Source: Parastagonospora avenae f. sp. tritici 18332-5
Lineage: Eukaryota; Ascomycota; Dothideomycetes; Pleosporales; Phaeosphaeriaceae
Reading direction: 5' to 3'
Assembly (NCBI GenBank): GCA_022559985.1
Contig: JAFJTR010000039.1
Coordinates: forward strand, 186,001-250,000
DNA length: 64,000 nt
A model generated the notes under the pieces. That model saw only the letters and a list, made by a program, of their open reading frames with translations, was not told the DNA's origin and searched no databases. A program made the position numbers and the translations under genes. Positions 1 through 12,700 of the stretch are shown piece after piece. The first letter of the stretch is position 1; every line of letters begins with the position of its first letter.

Positions 1-799
1 CTGTCGTGGTAACAAGCGACAGTAGGTGACGATGGGGTCGGTTGGCGGAGTAGTCCTGCGGGCTTTTCTGAATGGGTTTTCTGGATTTTTTTGTTTCTTT
101 TCTGTTATGAACGGTCCGCTGGGGAACCGGGGGCTTTGGAGAGCGTTGAGTGTGCGGGTGGTTGAGCTATTGGGGAGGAGGACAACAGGCGCTCGTTATG
201 TATGTGGGAGAAATTCTGGCAGGCTCGGTCTGTGCGGCGGCCGCTAGCCCGTTTAAGACAGCACGACGATGGCGGTGAATGAAAGAGCTCCGCAGCATGG
301 CTCTAATGCGGGCAGTTGTTTTGCAATGCTTGCGCAGTGACGTGATTGTAGAAGAAGGGGACGCTCGCCACATAGCTGTTTCAATGCTATTGCGGCAGCG
401 ACGAGCACTGCTACTTCGTATTGTGGTGTTGGACCCTGGACATATACGCGAAGGCAGGAGGACATGCACCTGGCGGGGTAACGTGACGCACCCACCAACT
501 AGCTCGTGTGGACGTGCGATAATGCAGCAGCGAACACATTGCTGCTACAGATTTCTTTGTCTGTATATCCAACTCTTGGAAGCTCACAAATACAATCACA
601 CGATAGAATGCAGGCAGGATGTTCGTCAAAGACTGCGTTTGACCACCCGCAGGCGCGCCAACAAAGCACTCCACGTTGGTTTCGAAATAACAAACATCTT
701 TTCAAGCGCTTCCAAAGAGAGGCTAATTGGGTATCGGTACGTTACGAAATGCGGAGTCTGCCAAACATGCCAAGTCCAAAATCCATCCAGTGCGCCATC
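1..799. other. no gene recognised
   Basis: Every open frame here is short and overlaps others on both strands. None shows a domain, a believable start or splice signals. The right-hand part is probably the 3' untranslated region of the minus-strand gene that ends at 800. Confidence 0.4.
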
Positions 800-3700
800 C
801 TATTCCCTCAGACTGTCGTCCCAACCACCTTGTTCTGTCAGGAAGTCTTCCACTCGGCTTTTGCACTGTTCCAAGCCCTGGCCAAGCGCCTCGTTCCATT
901 GGCTCTCTACCAAACCGACTTTCTCCTTCAAGTCATCTGTGAGTCGTCGCTCCTCGTCTGCCCTGATCGCTCGCGTTTCCTGGTCAACACCTGCAAGGTC
1001 CTCTCCTTCTAGCAGTCTTTGAGTCTCCAGCAGACGTGAACCTGCAGTCATGACTGCTGTCTTGACTTCGTGCAGCAGGCAGAGCAGGTTGATCTGTGAT
1101 TCGATGAACTGGTAGGCAGAGCGACCAGCATGCGCAAGCAGACTGTAAAGATACTGCAATGGGTAGTCGTGGTAAGCCGGAGTCTCCTCGTATTCCTGCT
1201 GGGGTACCAGGACTTCGAACTTCTGCAGCCGTAGCGGCACCTGCTGTACGATTGCGAGTAGCCCGGGCGCAATGTCCCAGAAAGCTGACAATTGGGCCTC
1301 GACACCTCGTGTCACATTCTGCTCGATGATGGCCAATATGTCCTCGTACCTCTTCAAGATGTCCTTCTCGAAAGTGACCTTGCGGTCTTGTGCGTCGCGC
1401 TGGAAGAAATCTGTAGCTTCCTTGACTTTCTGATCGTTCTTCGCCTGGACATACGGCAAGACAATGATATCCCGATATAGATCATTGCGTTCGTTCTCCA
1501 GTTCGAACATCTCTTTGTGCAGTAGCTCGCGGGCCTCGAACAGCCATTTCAGTAACGTCAATATTTCCAGGAGCTCTGGCTTTTCATCTCCCTCTTCTTG
1601 TGTCTGGTTGGGATTCGTATCTTGCGCGTCGCTACAAAGACGGCTTTTGAGGTGTTCTATCGATGCCGACACTTTGGTGATCCGCTCACAGAACATTGCA
1701 TGCAGTGGGTTAGCAACCTCGGCCTGGAATGTATCGAAGATCCACTGGACTACGTCCTGAGCGCGCTGATGCTCACGAGTGTCGAAATCGGCTTCTGCTT
1801 TTGCCGCATCTGCGAAGGTCATCACCCCTGCGCGTACGTTGTCCTGGATGTTGTAGCGTAACTCTGCTCTCCTCTCAGACAGAGACGTGCTTTCCTGTTC
1901 CTTGCGAGCTTCGATCTTAGCTGCAAAAGTACTTTTGGTGTCTTTTACATCTCCGAGATCTGAGATGGTACGTAGGCCGCTTCGAATCGATGCGAGGTCT
2001 GGATGACTATTGTTCACCGCTGGGTGATGCCGTGGGTAAGATGGTGGGAGCGTAACAAGTCGAGATACATCCAGCTTCCGAGGGTCTGGTTTCGCTGGGG
2101 TGGTAGGTTGATGAAACCCGTGCGACTTTTCAGGCTGCGCATATAGGAAGTCCTCGTGTAAACCCACTTTCTCAGGTGGATATTCTATCGTCGAATAGAT
2201 TTGGCGGCTGCTGGACTCTGCCCGATGCTGTGGTGCCGATTGATCTTCGCCCGTCCACTGCAGTTCCTCCTTTTGCAGACTCATATACTTGGACTCCCTC
2301 TTACTCCTTTCTAGTCTTCTGCCGCCTCCAACAGAGGAGCCACCGTCACTTTCCCACCAGCGACTAGCGGATCGACCTCTGGAACCTTCCTCGTCTGGAA
2401 TAGTGCTCATTGCCATGCTTGGAATTGGCGACAGGGATGGATGGTAGTTATTACTCCACGAAGTATCGCGCGCCTTTTGACTGCCTACGCTCGCTGGCGA
2501 AGCAGGCTCTGTGTGTGGTGTAAAATTACCCACGGATGATGCGGGGCTGGCAGCCGTCGTAGGCATGGATGCTGAGGGACGAGTGTCTGGAGATCCTCCC
2601 ACTACGGAAGCTTGCGATCTTCTACCGCTCATAATCGATGGAGTGCCCTGCGTATTGGGTGTCGCCGATCGTCGTCCCGTGTTTCCATAAGAGCGCCAAA
2701 GATCTCGCGTCAAATCCATGATGTCCCCAGCCATCGCGTCGAACGCACTCGAGTAACGGTCGCGACGCAGCCTTGATTCACGCACAATGAACTCAGCAAA
2801 GAGCTCAAGTCTCTCTTGATCCGTCTCAGCTGCTGACTCTTTTTCGACGAATTGTCGGTGGCGCTCCACTGATGCTTGCGCAAAAGCATCGCGAGTTGCG
2901 GGTCGTGGCGTACTCAGATGAGAATCGTCGAGGCCTGGTGTCGTCTGGATCGAGAGCTGCGAAGCAGAGCGATTGGCTACATCTGATTCAATGGTCAGGC
3001 TACTGGCCACATTTTCCTCGCCATAGTTGTGTATAGGAGGGGTAGGCAGAGCTTTGGAAGGGAAGGATGTGACAGCTTTCTGGGAATGTAGACGATCGAG
3101 ATGTTCCGTACCTGGCGAGAAAGGCGGCGTCGGAGCGGACATGGACGCAGCACCTTGAGGCGCATTCATCCGAGGCGTGGAGTTTGCAGACGCAGGATCA
3201 TCGTAGAGATTCCCACTTCGTGGTGATCGAATAACCCCACCGCTTCGTGGAGTGCCTTTGGTTATAGCGCCACGTCGAGTGAGCCCCGTTTCTAGATCTA
3301 GATTAGCAGGCTTGGTGGATGAAGCCTCCAGCTCCTGTGCCCAGGGATTATTGCTGGGCTCAACACGCTCACGAGCAGCACGACTCTCGCTTCTTCGCTC
3401 GCGAATGCCTAGGGCGCTGGTTTCGCGTCTGGATGCAGCCCGGTAAAGTGTACCGCCTGATCGAGATGTTGTGACTGTGGGCCCTGACGATATCGAGAGG
3501 GTTCCGGCTTCCGATGGCGGCGCGCTTTGCTCATGGGGTCGAACTGCCTCCGGGCTGGTGTCGATGTGAAGGTTTCGAGCTGCTGGAGATCTCGTCCTCT
3601 CTCTCGAAGGCTCGTCTTGCCAACCTTGCGGTGTCGGTGGAATCGTCGCCAAAGGAGTCTGACCTGGCCTTCTTGTTGGCGGGGCAGATGGCCGCGAAGG

Positions 3701-4989
3701 CTCGCGATTCAACTCTGCACCAGATCCCGGGCTTAATGCGCTTGCGCCGGGGCCAACACTTTGTGATCTCGAGCTGCTCGGTGGCGGACCTGGAGGAGGT
3801 GGCGGTAACGGTATGCTTCGACCCCAATTGCCCTGTGCCATGCTCGGCGACTCTTCAATGGGTGTCCTGACCTCAGTACCATGGCCTAATATTCCCGCCG
3901 AAGCTGCTCTTCGGGCCGCAGGAGCTCTGAGGGGTGAGTGGGTTTCGGGGCTATATCGATGCTCCGCGAGCGCACTATTCAGGTAACTGTTATGATTTTA
4001 GTCCGCGACCAAAGACAGCTGATGAAGGGATCATACTGTGAACCAGCGCGTTGGGATAGCAGCCCAGGCGATGCTGGCGCCCGCTGTATAGCATCTGACG
4101 TATTGATCTGTAGCGACTCAATGGCACTTGGGCCTGGACTTGATTCGTTGTTCCGATTCCTGAAAGAAGACAGGCTGAACTTTGAAGCCAGTTTATCACG
4201 CGACGCTGATCGCCCAGGTCCATTCCGTGCTGGTGGAGGAGGAAATTGTTGATTCGATGTTATGCTCGTCGCGCTCGACGGTATGACTATAGAGCCGGGG
4301 CGACTAGCGAAGCCTGACACTGGCCTTGAGGAGGAAGGCGTACTCGTCGGTGGCGGGGGTGGAGGGGGATGGGGAAAGCCATGGCTTTGCATTTGTGGCG
4401 ACGAGTTCATGGTCTGAGATATGTTCTGAGGTGGGTGAGCCGGCGAGTACGGTGGCGGTGGAGATGGCATGGCCGCTGCGAATGTTTAGTTATACCCCAC
4501 AGCAGCAAGACGAAATATTGAGAGAAGGACATGTCGGATTCTTTCCACTATATCTTGAAGCGCTACGTAATGACTCGGAGTGAGGAAAGGTCGCGAATTA
4601 CCTTCCATGCCCGTCATGTCATGTGTACGGGCAGCCGCCTGCACAGCAGTATGGGGGGCATACTGCCCACTCACAGGCACATTGCGAGTCCATTGCTGCG
4701 GGTTATACGGAACTGAGGTGTTCCTCATTGCCATCGGAGAGGCAGTTGCCGAAGGGGAAGGTGCATATGTCGATGGCGAGGACGCGACGAAGGGCGAGTA
4801 CGGAGCACTTAAGTTCACGGCGCTATGCGATTGCTGCTGCGGTGCAAGGGAGGTCGTGAGTCGCGGAGGCTGCAATGCAAGCCTGCGGAAGGGCGAGGTC
4901 TGCCCCGGCGATATGGTATAGGAATGCGCGTTCGGTGGGTGGCCGGGGAGAGGAGATCGACCGTCGCGAGCATAGTCTTCTTGAGACAT
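800..4989 (-). CDS. large proline/serine-rich protein with helical C-terminus
   Basis: Function unknown. I read three exons: 4989-4602, 4475-4037 and 3926-800 (1317 residues). Both introns (126 and 110 bp) have GT...AG ends, and the frame continues across each junction. The start is the ATG at 4989 (MSQEDYARDG); the frame is open a little further upstream but has no ATG there. The first roughly 950 residues are low-complexity and rich in Pro, Ser and Thr, with polyproline runs near residues 300 and 310, suggesting disorder and SH3/WW/EVH1-type binding. The last roughly 350 residues are charged and predicted helical, with heptad-like stretches (for example around ELLHKEMFELENERNDLYRD). I recognise no catalytic motif. 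A cytoskeletal or polarity scaffold would fit the composition, but that is only a guess. Confidence 0.75.
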
Positions 4990-6246
4990 CTTCGAGTTTT
5001 GCGGGCGCCGCAACAACTCGAACGGCCGGCTGGGACGAATTGCAAGTCAAAGATGTCTGGAGTGAAGCCACTAGGATGCGCAGAGGGCCCAAACGGCGCG
5101 ACTACGATGCATCCTTGTCGTCCCGTGCACCACCGAGGGCACGAAAGTGGTGACGGGCACGCAGCCTGCTGCTCATGTTATTCGCCGGCCGTGTTGATCA
5201 TCGCATGAGAGTTGAAAACAAGCATCGCGAAAGGCCAGTTCCCAGGCCTCTTCAGGTCAGGTCTGCGTTGGTACGACGAATGACAGCGTCGAGGTCCTTG
5301 ACACCACCTGCACTTACCCCTGCTAAGTTCGAAGCGTCGGCGCTTAATTAGATCTGAGGAGAACAATTCGGGAACTTCACTATCAATGCCTGGCTGTAAT
5401 ACACCACATTTTCAGCCGTTTCCGCTTGCTTCATCTCCGGAGATAATGTTCCTTTTCGACTCTGTTCTTCTGCAACACAACGCTTCTCGTCGTGATGTTT
5501 AACTTTGCTTGGCGGTGAAAGATAGCGTGGTTTCTAAAATTAGCCGCTCTGCAGCCACACTAACACGTTCAAGTCAAAGTGCTCCCACTCCACTATACGG
5601 TCCAATACCGGAAGTCTTAGACCCCGCACCAGTCCCATTTGAGGTATATCTAAAGTGCCTGAATGTCCATCACCAGTCGCTATTTCGAGGCATGGCATGG
5701 TTCTTTCTTCGCTTCTTGCCGTTGCCTGTCTCCCAGTCCGTCGTGTAACAGCCGTCAGCCAACCGCTGATGTACATACAAGCTCTCACAAAGCACTGCAG
5801 CCGGGATCGTGTCGGGCAATAACCGTCCGTGCAACGACCTAGCATTCCGAAATCCTAGAGCGCCATGAATCGTTTATTATCTATGTCTTGCTGCATCGCT
5901 ATTTCTAGCTCATTCAAGTGACAGCACTGCAGCTTTCGGTCCTTCATCGTCTCATATCTCGAGTGCTTTTTCTTCTTGGACCCTCATAATGAATATGATA
6001 TTACAGCCCCAGGACTGGACTCGGTCCTATAAAACATGCTGCTATTTCGATACATCGGTGGCGGAAGTCCTGTCAGCTTGGAGGATTGATCATCATCGTC
6101 GCACATCTGCCAGACTGCCACACACATCACATTCGACTAGATCGCTTATCCACTTCATCAAAACCTCCAAGGACCTCGGCGCCCCCAACCCTCTTCAACA
6201 TGTCCCAGACTTCCATATCCCAAACTCCTCCACTTATTCAGTAACT
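4990..6246. other. intergenic, nothing recognised
   Basis: This stretch lies upstream of the large proline-rich gene and downstream of the small acidic gene. Open frames are short and mutually overlapping. C/T-rich tracts around 5430-5500 and 5940-5985 could be promoter sequence, but no defined site is visible. Confidence 0.35.
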
Positions 6247-6852
6247 TCAATCCATCCTCGACGCGCACTCACATTCAATCCTACACCCATTCCCCCGCAT
6301 CGCACCCAACCTCGTCCAAATCTCATGCAAGAACATGGAAACGACAACGATGACCAAGATCTTAGTATGCATCGCAACAACCTCGTCTCGCGAAATCTCA
6401 GATCCGTCCTTCGATCCGTCCCCAGCCTCGTGTAAAGGTTCAGATGCGTCATATCCGTCCTGCTCTTGCGGACGTTCAAGTCCGTCGTTCCCCTCATCCT
6501 CCTCACGCTCGCGGCTTGAACCAGAGGAAAAGAACATTTGAATCTCGCAGAGCAGTCTAGCGAAGTCGCTCTCTTCTGGTGACGAGGCTGTCTCGACATC
6601 ATTCACATCTTCATGTTTGTCCATATCTTTGTCTCCATCGTTGCCCGAGCAATGCATCTCAACCGTAAACTCCTTTCCCCTCGCCGGTGACGCTGGAGGC
6701 GTTAGCAGTCCGTAAGCCTCTAAGTCATTCTTTCCGGACGCCAGTGTCTTGTCTGAAGTCTGGAAGCCTGCGTCCTCGTTCTCTTCTAGCTCTGTAGTCT
6801 CCTCGGTCCAAGCTTCCCGTTCGAGCGCGGCATGGTGCAGTGGACATGCCAT
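6247..6852 (-). CDS. small acidic protein, intact copy of a duplicated pair
   Basis: An uninterrupted frame of 201 residues starts at an ATG (MACPLHHAALERE). The first 160 residues are rich in Asp, Glu and Ser, with the block GLLTPPASPARGKE near residue 50. A short hydrophobic segment (KILVIVVVSMFL, about residues 164-175) follows and could be a membrane anchor; the tail is basic. The best support that it is a gene is a diverged second copy on the same strand at 8469-8922. That copy shares the CPLH.AALE..TWTE start, the GLLTP..SP block and the VE.H.S..DG stretch. I recognise no domain and assign no function. The C-terminal end could change if an intron was missed. Confidence 0.5.
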   Translation of the reverse strand: MACPLHHAALEREAWTEETTELEENEDAGFQTSDKTLASGKNDLEAYGLLTPPASPARGKEFTVEMHCSGNDGDKDMDKHEDVNDVETASSPEESDFARLLCEIQMFFSSGSSREREEDEGNDGLERPQEQDGYDASEPLHEAGDGSKDGSEISRDEVVAMHTKILVIVVVSMFLHEIWTRLGAMRGNGCRIECECASRMD

Positions 6853-8063
6853 GTTTGAGTCTCACGTTCTGTGCGGAGCGTGTGTGAAAGTTGAGGTTGT
6901 GTCGGTGCATTTAGGAGAGTGCGCTTACGGGAGATTATGATAGCGCCCTGGGTGCACCGCAGCTGCCTGTTTTCTTTAGGTGACGTTTTCTAAGGTTGGA
7001 GCTATCTTTCACTTGATCACTTCGTGCATACTAGCACTCCACTACCTATCCGATGAGGAGCCAAGTGGGCTAGGAAGCTGTTGCAAACCCGGTGACGTAA
7101 CTTGAAATGCAAAAGCATTGCAATGCAAGAATAGGTGACTCTTGGATCTGGATGACATGGATGGTAGCAGACACCTGGGCAGTGTAGAGACATGTCTCAT
7201 TTCACGTTATCACCTAGGTTTACTTCGCGCGTAATCGTAGCGAGTAGTACTTCATTTTGCTATGTGCATCATACCCAAAAACATATGGTACCTACTGTGC
7301 TACCTACTCAAAATCTAACCACACTTGTAACGATAGACTGCATCTGCTTACGCCTACCAGCAAAAAGTCACAAAAATAGCAAAAGAAAACACACCGTCTC
7401 AGAACTTGGGGCTACCCGCCACTCGAACTGACGCCTTAAAATGTCAGTAGGTTCAACAGGCTCCCAAGGTGTCATTCGATGCGAAACTCATCCAACTCTT
7501 GCCATCTAGACTACGCTGGTCTTGTCGATTAGATGATGGTATGAGGATCATGAAATCAGTATATGACCAGAGTAAAGAAAAGAGTTTGTTGTGGGTTGGT
7601 GGTGTAAACAACTGCATGCGGGAAGAAGTGGGGGGCAGGTGAGAGAGCAAACGCGAGACGATTTGCGGAACACGGTAAGAGATAGACATCAATTTCATTG
7701 CTTTTGCTCGACGTTCTATGCGGATTGAGGAAAGATTACTGGGGTGTGTACGGCGATTTGAAGGAGCTCAATCACAAAGGGTAGCGGGACACCTGACATC
7801 ACATGCATCTTAGTCTGGCAATGTCCTAGACAGGCAGCCCTCACTCGAGTGCGGACATTTCGTGTACCCTTTCAGGCTACAGTGTCCGGCTCGCAGTACG
7901 GCACGATGTAGTGAGGGACTATGCTCTATCTCTCACCTTCACCTCACCTAGTGCAAATTCAGTTCATTTGTCCACCTAAAAACCCATCTCGTCTGTCCTC
8001 TCTCCCTTCTCAGCTTAACCTGCGCATCCCAAACTCAACTCCCCATCACCGAGACCTGCAAAC
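6853..8063. other. intergenic, nothing firm
   Basis: I see no supported gene. A tRNA-like hairpin at about 7409-7475 (minus strand) was examined and rejected. A C/T-rich stretch at 7925-8040 immediately precedes the ATG at 8064 and is typical of a fungal promoter or 5' leader. Confidence 0.35.
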
Positions 8064-8366
8064 ATGTTCAAGAACCTCGCCTACCACAGCAAACCCGCAG
8101 ACACTGAAGGCGAGGTGAGTATACGTGTAGTTATAATCAGCCACTACATGAACCAGCGCACTGACATCCAACAGCCTCAAGACAAGAAGACCCTGGCGCT
8201 CAACGCAACGATGACCATCTGGAACGTTGACCACATGTCCGACCTCCTCCCCGCATCGATCCGCCCGCTCGCAAAGACGCTGTCCGTCGCGCAATCCAGC
8301 GACATATCCACGCAGCCCACCGTCAACGACAATATAGCGCCTGTCTTCGCGCTACCGAGAGACTAG
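8064..8366 (+). CDS. small hypothetical protein with one intron, possibly truncated
   Basis: The ATG sits in a good context (AACATG) after a C/T-rich leader. Exon 1 (8064-8114, MFKNLAYHSKPADTEGE) ends at a textbook donor GTGAGT. A 60-bp intron ends in CAACAG at 8174, and exon 2 runs 8175-8366, giving 80 residues in total. The intron is a multiple of three, so the unspliced frame is open too. I recognise no domain. After the stop, the +1 frame continues with protein-like sequence (ATERLVKKISGQDESLKHDD). The gene may therefore be a frameshifted remnant of a longer one. Function unknown. Confidence 0.4.
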   Translation: MFKNLAYHSKPADTEGEVSIRVVIISHYMNQRTDIQQPQDKKTLALNATMTIWNVDHMSDLLPASIRPLAKTLSVAQSSDISTQPTVNDNIAPVFALPRD

Positions 8367-8468
8367 TCAAGAAGATTAGTGGACAAGATGAAAGTCTTAA
8401 GCATGATGACGAAGGGCGAAATGGCGTGAGCGCAACAAGTGTACGTATCAATACATCGTAGCGGGCGA

Positions 8469-8922
8469 CTACCACATGATTAAACCAAACGCTAGGTTAG
8501 AGCGCTGTGTCAATGGAAGACACGAGGGAAAGAAAGCTGCGATAGGTTCGGGGCTCAGGGTCAGAGAGGTGACGCCCAAGGATGTTGATGATGCCATGGT
8601 GGTGGTCAGGAGGGCGAAGAAGGTGAAGGTTGCTAGCTCGTAGTGGGATATGATTGTGGCAAGCGTGTTAAAGTAGGTACTGGAATGATTTGCAAAATCA
8701 AAGACTTTTACCATCCCGTCCTTGTCTGACCCATGTATCTCAACCCCGGCCCTCTTCTCACTCATTGGTGATACTGGAGTCAAAAGTCCATGCGCCTGGG
8801 ACTCGCTCTTCTCGGCTACCGATGAGCCAACATGACTTTCATGCTTCTTCTCTGCAGACTGAAAGTCCTCATTCGGTCCAAGTTTTCCTTTCGAGAGCAG
8901 CGCGATGCAATGGACACGGTAT
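8469..8922 (-). pseudogene. degenerate paralogue of the 6247-6852 gene
   Basis: The minus-strand translation from 8922 reads IPCPLHRAALERKTWTE and then stops. This matches MACPLHHAALEREAWTE at the start of the neighbouring intact gene. The homology resumes in another frame (EDFQSAEKKHES, then QAHGLLTPVSP, then VEIHGSDKDG). The position of the start ATG reads ATA. Start loss plus a frameshift indicate a broken copy. A hydrophobic segment (TFTFFALLTTT) lies downstream, as in the intact copy. The two copies share strand and order and sit about 2 kb apart, which suggests local duplication. Confidence 0.55.
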
Positions 8923-9727
8923 GTCTGAGTCACACGCCCTCCTTAGGCGCGCGCGAAAGCTGAGGTGCAGTGAGGAAACGCTCCAAGAGGGAAGATTTGA
9001 TTTGGACGATGAAGGAGAGAGTGCTACCTCGCCGCCTTTTCTTCCCACAAGTGACAGATCCACATATCTTCCACGTGAAATTTTTCTGCGCGCTATCATA
9101 TGCCAGATCACCTGCCATCAAACGAACCTATACAATGTCCGACTCCCATGAAAACATCGTCCGGGTGCACCCAAGAGCCTTAGAATACTGATTCATTCAT
9201 CTCCTCCACCACCTTCAGTACACGAGATCAGTAGCCCATCTTTCTTACCCGATACTACCCCTTCGCACGCAGACGCACTCACTCTGCCCTTCGCATACTT
9301 GACTCCGCAGAAACCGAGCCATGTTTCACTACCGGAATGCGGCAGTACTGAGCATGCTGTGCACTTGCGACGCTGAGCACCATTTAAGAGTAATTTCGTT
9401 AAGCCAAGCTGTCTATCTCCAAGTCGTTCCCCGATTTTCGCTACGGAATAATCGGCCATCGAGTGCATTCAGGCTTGCATGTGAGATAGCAGTCAGTGTC
9501 TGATAGTCGATTGAATCGGGCAGGATGTGTATGAAATATCCCTGCACGTGGGGACGTGAACAGAGGAAATGGGATGGCCATATCGTGATAAATCTAGTTG
9601 AAGCAAATGGTGCCAATAAATCGAGAACTGCAAAGATGAAAGATGAAAGACGCGACGATTCCAACTTTTTGCAGATCCGGTAAAAAAAGGTGAAGATGTG
9701 AAAAGTACCTTCGCTGCCTACCCCTTT
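8923..9727. other. intergenic, nothing recognised
   Basis: Short overlapping frames only. The right end is probably the 3' flank of the fusion gene that ends at 9728. Confidence 0.35.
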
Positions 9728-12700
9728 TTACTCCCCATCTTCGCCCTTGTTGTTTCCACCCATCGTCTCCCTCAACTTCCTCACACACCCCTTCTTCCTC
9801 CCCGTCACGCGCCACCACTCCGCCAACCCGGGCCACAATCCCTCATCCCACGCCTCCCACTCCCGTACAACCTCCTCCAGCACGGGCCAAGCCTGACAAT
9901 CCGCCGCGCTAAACCTTGCTCCCGCGATACACGGCCCGCCGCAGCGCACCACCTCGTCCTCCAGCTGCGCGAGCAGAGTTGAAAATTCCGCGAGATACCC
10001 GGGGGCGCGGAGGTTATTCCACGCCTTGAGCAAGCCCGCGGCGAGCAGCATGACGGGGTACGCGTTGGCGGTAATGATTCGACTCGCCTCTGACGTATCG
10101 AACGCGTGGTATTTATCCAGATACATGAGGATGCAGCTGCTCATGCGCACTTCCGTGTGCATGGCGTCGGCGTCTCTGTACACGACTTGTCTATCGCGCT
10201 CGAACTCCGGGTCCAAGGTGGGCGCCTCGATGAGTGTGTGTGCGATCTTGGCTTCCCAGAGGAAGAGCCGGACTTGTGCGGTTTCGACGGCGTTGTTGGA
10301 GGCGAAGAGGACGGGGAGGTCGGGTGGGGCAGCGTGTAGGTGGAGGACGTCGAAGCCCGGGCCGTAGGTCGTGCGCCAGTCGAAGGATGTGCTTTGGTTT
10401 TCGGTGCCGAAGGCGTGGATCAAGGCGGAGGATTCGGCGGCGTCGTTGTTGATTACGTCGGCGGCGTCGCGCTGGTCTTTGGCGGTTGCGCCTTGGCCCC
10501 AGATTGTGTGCGAGCGTGCGTCGAGGAAGGTGCCGATATGGCGGAAGGTGAGGGAGATGCGGATGCCGTTGTAGGCGAGTTCGGTGGGATTGCGCTCGGC
10601 GGGGATGCGCTTGTCGGGCTGGATGGAGTGGAGGAATTGAGTGTTTGTGGCAGGGCCGAGAGTGAACAGGGAGTTGTGCGGAAGAGGGACGCGTTGGGTT
10701 ATTCGTTCGGTGTCTTCCTTCTTCTCTTCTCCTGCTTCATCACTGGCAGTCTTCGGAGGCCTCTTCGTCCTCAGTCTCATTGTCCGTTGCGCACCGAACG
10801 ACACGTTGACGATAGATGATTCACGCACGATGTCGAGAGTCTTGTCGGAGTGCTCGGAGATGTAGTCGGTTCCATCGCGGTACATCTGAATCAGGACGTG
10901 GTTGAGTGGATGTCCAACAGCCTTTTCTGCTCTCTTCCTAATGATATCAACTTTCGGGCTGAAGTGGAGTAAAGGCAACGACTGATCTGACGGATGGCGG
11001 TACACCGGCATTGACCCGTCAGACCCAAAGAGACCTTGAGCACATACGAGACGTGGAACCGCACCGGTCTGTTGATGCATAGTTTGCCAACAGACTTCGT
11101 TGTAGAGCTGGGTGAAGATGACGTCTCGTAGTGGCCTGGTAGGATCTGAAGGGTGTTTGATATCGGCAGGGAAGAAGTCGTGCATGATGGATGAATCCCC
11201 CTCGCCGATCTTATCGCCTGGACCGAGCATGGGCAGATTCGCAAGAGACTGAAGCTTAGGCGTCTTGTCTCTCGGGGCAGCCATCGTGGTTGACGTGACA
11301 GGAGCAGGCGCTGGCTTGTCTGGAGTTGCCGGTTCACTTGTCTTCTCCGCTTCCGCTTCAGCAGCCTCTTTTGGTATCGACTCTACTATCTTTGACGGCG
11401 TTGGAGGCACTTCTGCTATTGTAGCAGCTACCGAAGTACGCCGTGATTCTTCCTTGGTGGAGTAAGACGTTCTGTTCTTTGCCTCAGACGTAGAGTCGGT
11501 CTTGGGCGTTCTTGAAAGCGACTGACGCATGCGATCTGACCAACTGTCACGATCCTTCTCTTTCTCCTTCGTCTCCGCCCTACCCGACAGTGCCGGTTGT
11601 GACGCAACGCTCTTGAGTGGTTGTGGCTTCGTCATCTTCTCACGCAGATTGAGTACACTTTCTGCTCTCGATAGCAATGACCCACGACGTGGCTCAGGTT
11701 CAGATTGTGGTGGTGCCTTGACGACTTCAGGAACTGGTGGTGTGACTGCGACTGGCGGAGCCGCTTCCGCTGTACCATGGTTCGTAGCAGCACTAGCTTC
11801 GCCATTCACCTCCACAGCCCCGACAGCCTCTTGCGGACCGTCTTCGTCTGCCTTCTTCTTTTTCTTCTTTTTGGTGCCTTTCGATCGCATGCGGATCTTC
11901 TTCGTGACCAGCTTAGTTTCTTCTTTCTCGCCAGTTGCAGCACCTGGAATGACTGCGCCACGAATCAGGCTATCCGTGAACTCCTTATCTGTTGGCTCGG
12001 TCGCCTCTTCAGTGGCAGGCGGGCTGTTCAATGCTTTTCTGGATTCTGCGACAGATACCAGCGATAGCTTGCGCTGCCCTCCTGACAAAATCTTTGTAGG
12101 CGATCTGATACTTTGTGGCCGTGACGAAGGCCGCCCTTCAGTGTCCTTCAAAGACATCCTCTCTAGGGCAGCTTGAATATGCTTCTCGTTATCCCTGGAC
12201 TCTTTTCTTGAGGCACCGGGCGGGGATGGCTTCTTCTCTATCGCCACAGGACGCTCTTTTGTGAGAATTTCCGTGCTGTTCACGAGATACGCATCGAAGA
12301 ACTCATCCATACGCTTCAATGCCAGCTCGTGTCTTGATGATTTACGATAGCCAAGACAGTCCTCAATGACATTGATCTTGACTCCATGCCGTGCTGCATC
12401 AATGACGGTTGCGAGTACAGACACATTCGTTATGCACCCGCAAATGTAGAGTTCGGTGACAAGTTTCGCTCGCAGCGTCATCAGCAGCGACGTGCCCTGG
12501 AACGCCGAGTAGTTCGATGTCTTGATGACCATATCTGCAGGCAGTTCGAACTGCATCGCAATCATGTCTGCAAACTGCGCGCCATGGGTATCTGGCACAC
12601 AAGCTGGAGTCTTCGTTTCGCTCTTGAGGAGGAATAGCTCCTCGTCCTGCTCAGCGGTGGCCCGTGCCACTTCTCGTGGCAAGGTCTTCCGGCGTGCTGA

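Noticed and set aside
7409..7475. tRNA-like hairpin on the minus strand (CTTGGG/CCCAAG ends, CTGAC...GTCAG stem, TTCGAGT loop)
   Set aside because: The anticodon loop would be 10 nt, the T-arm pairing is not canonical and no D-arm forms. Probably chance or a decayed tRNA fragment.
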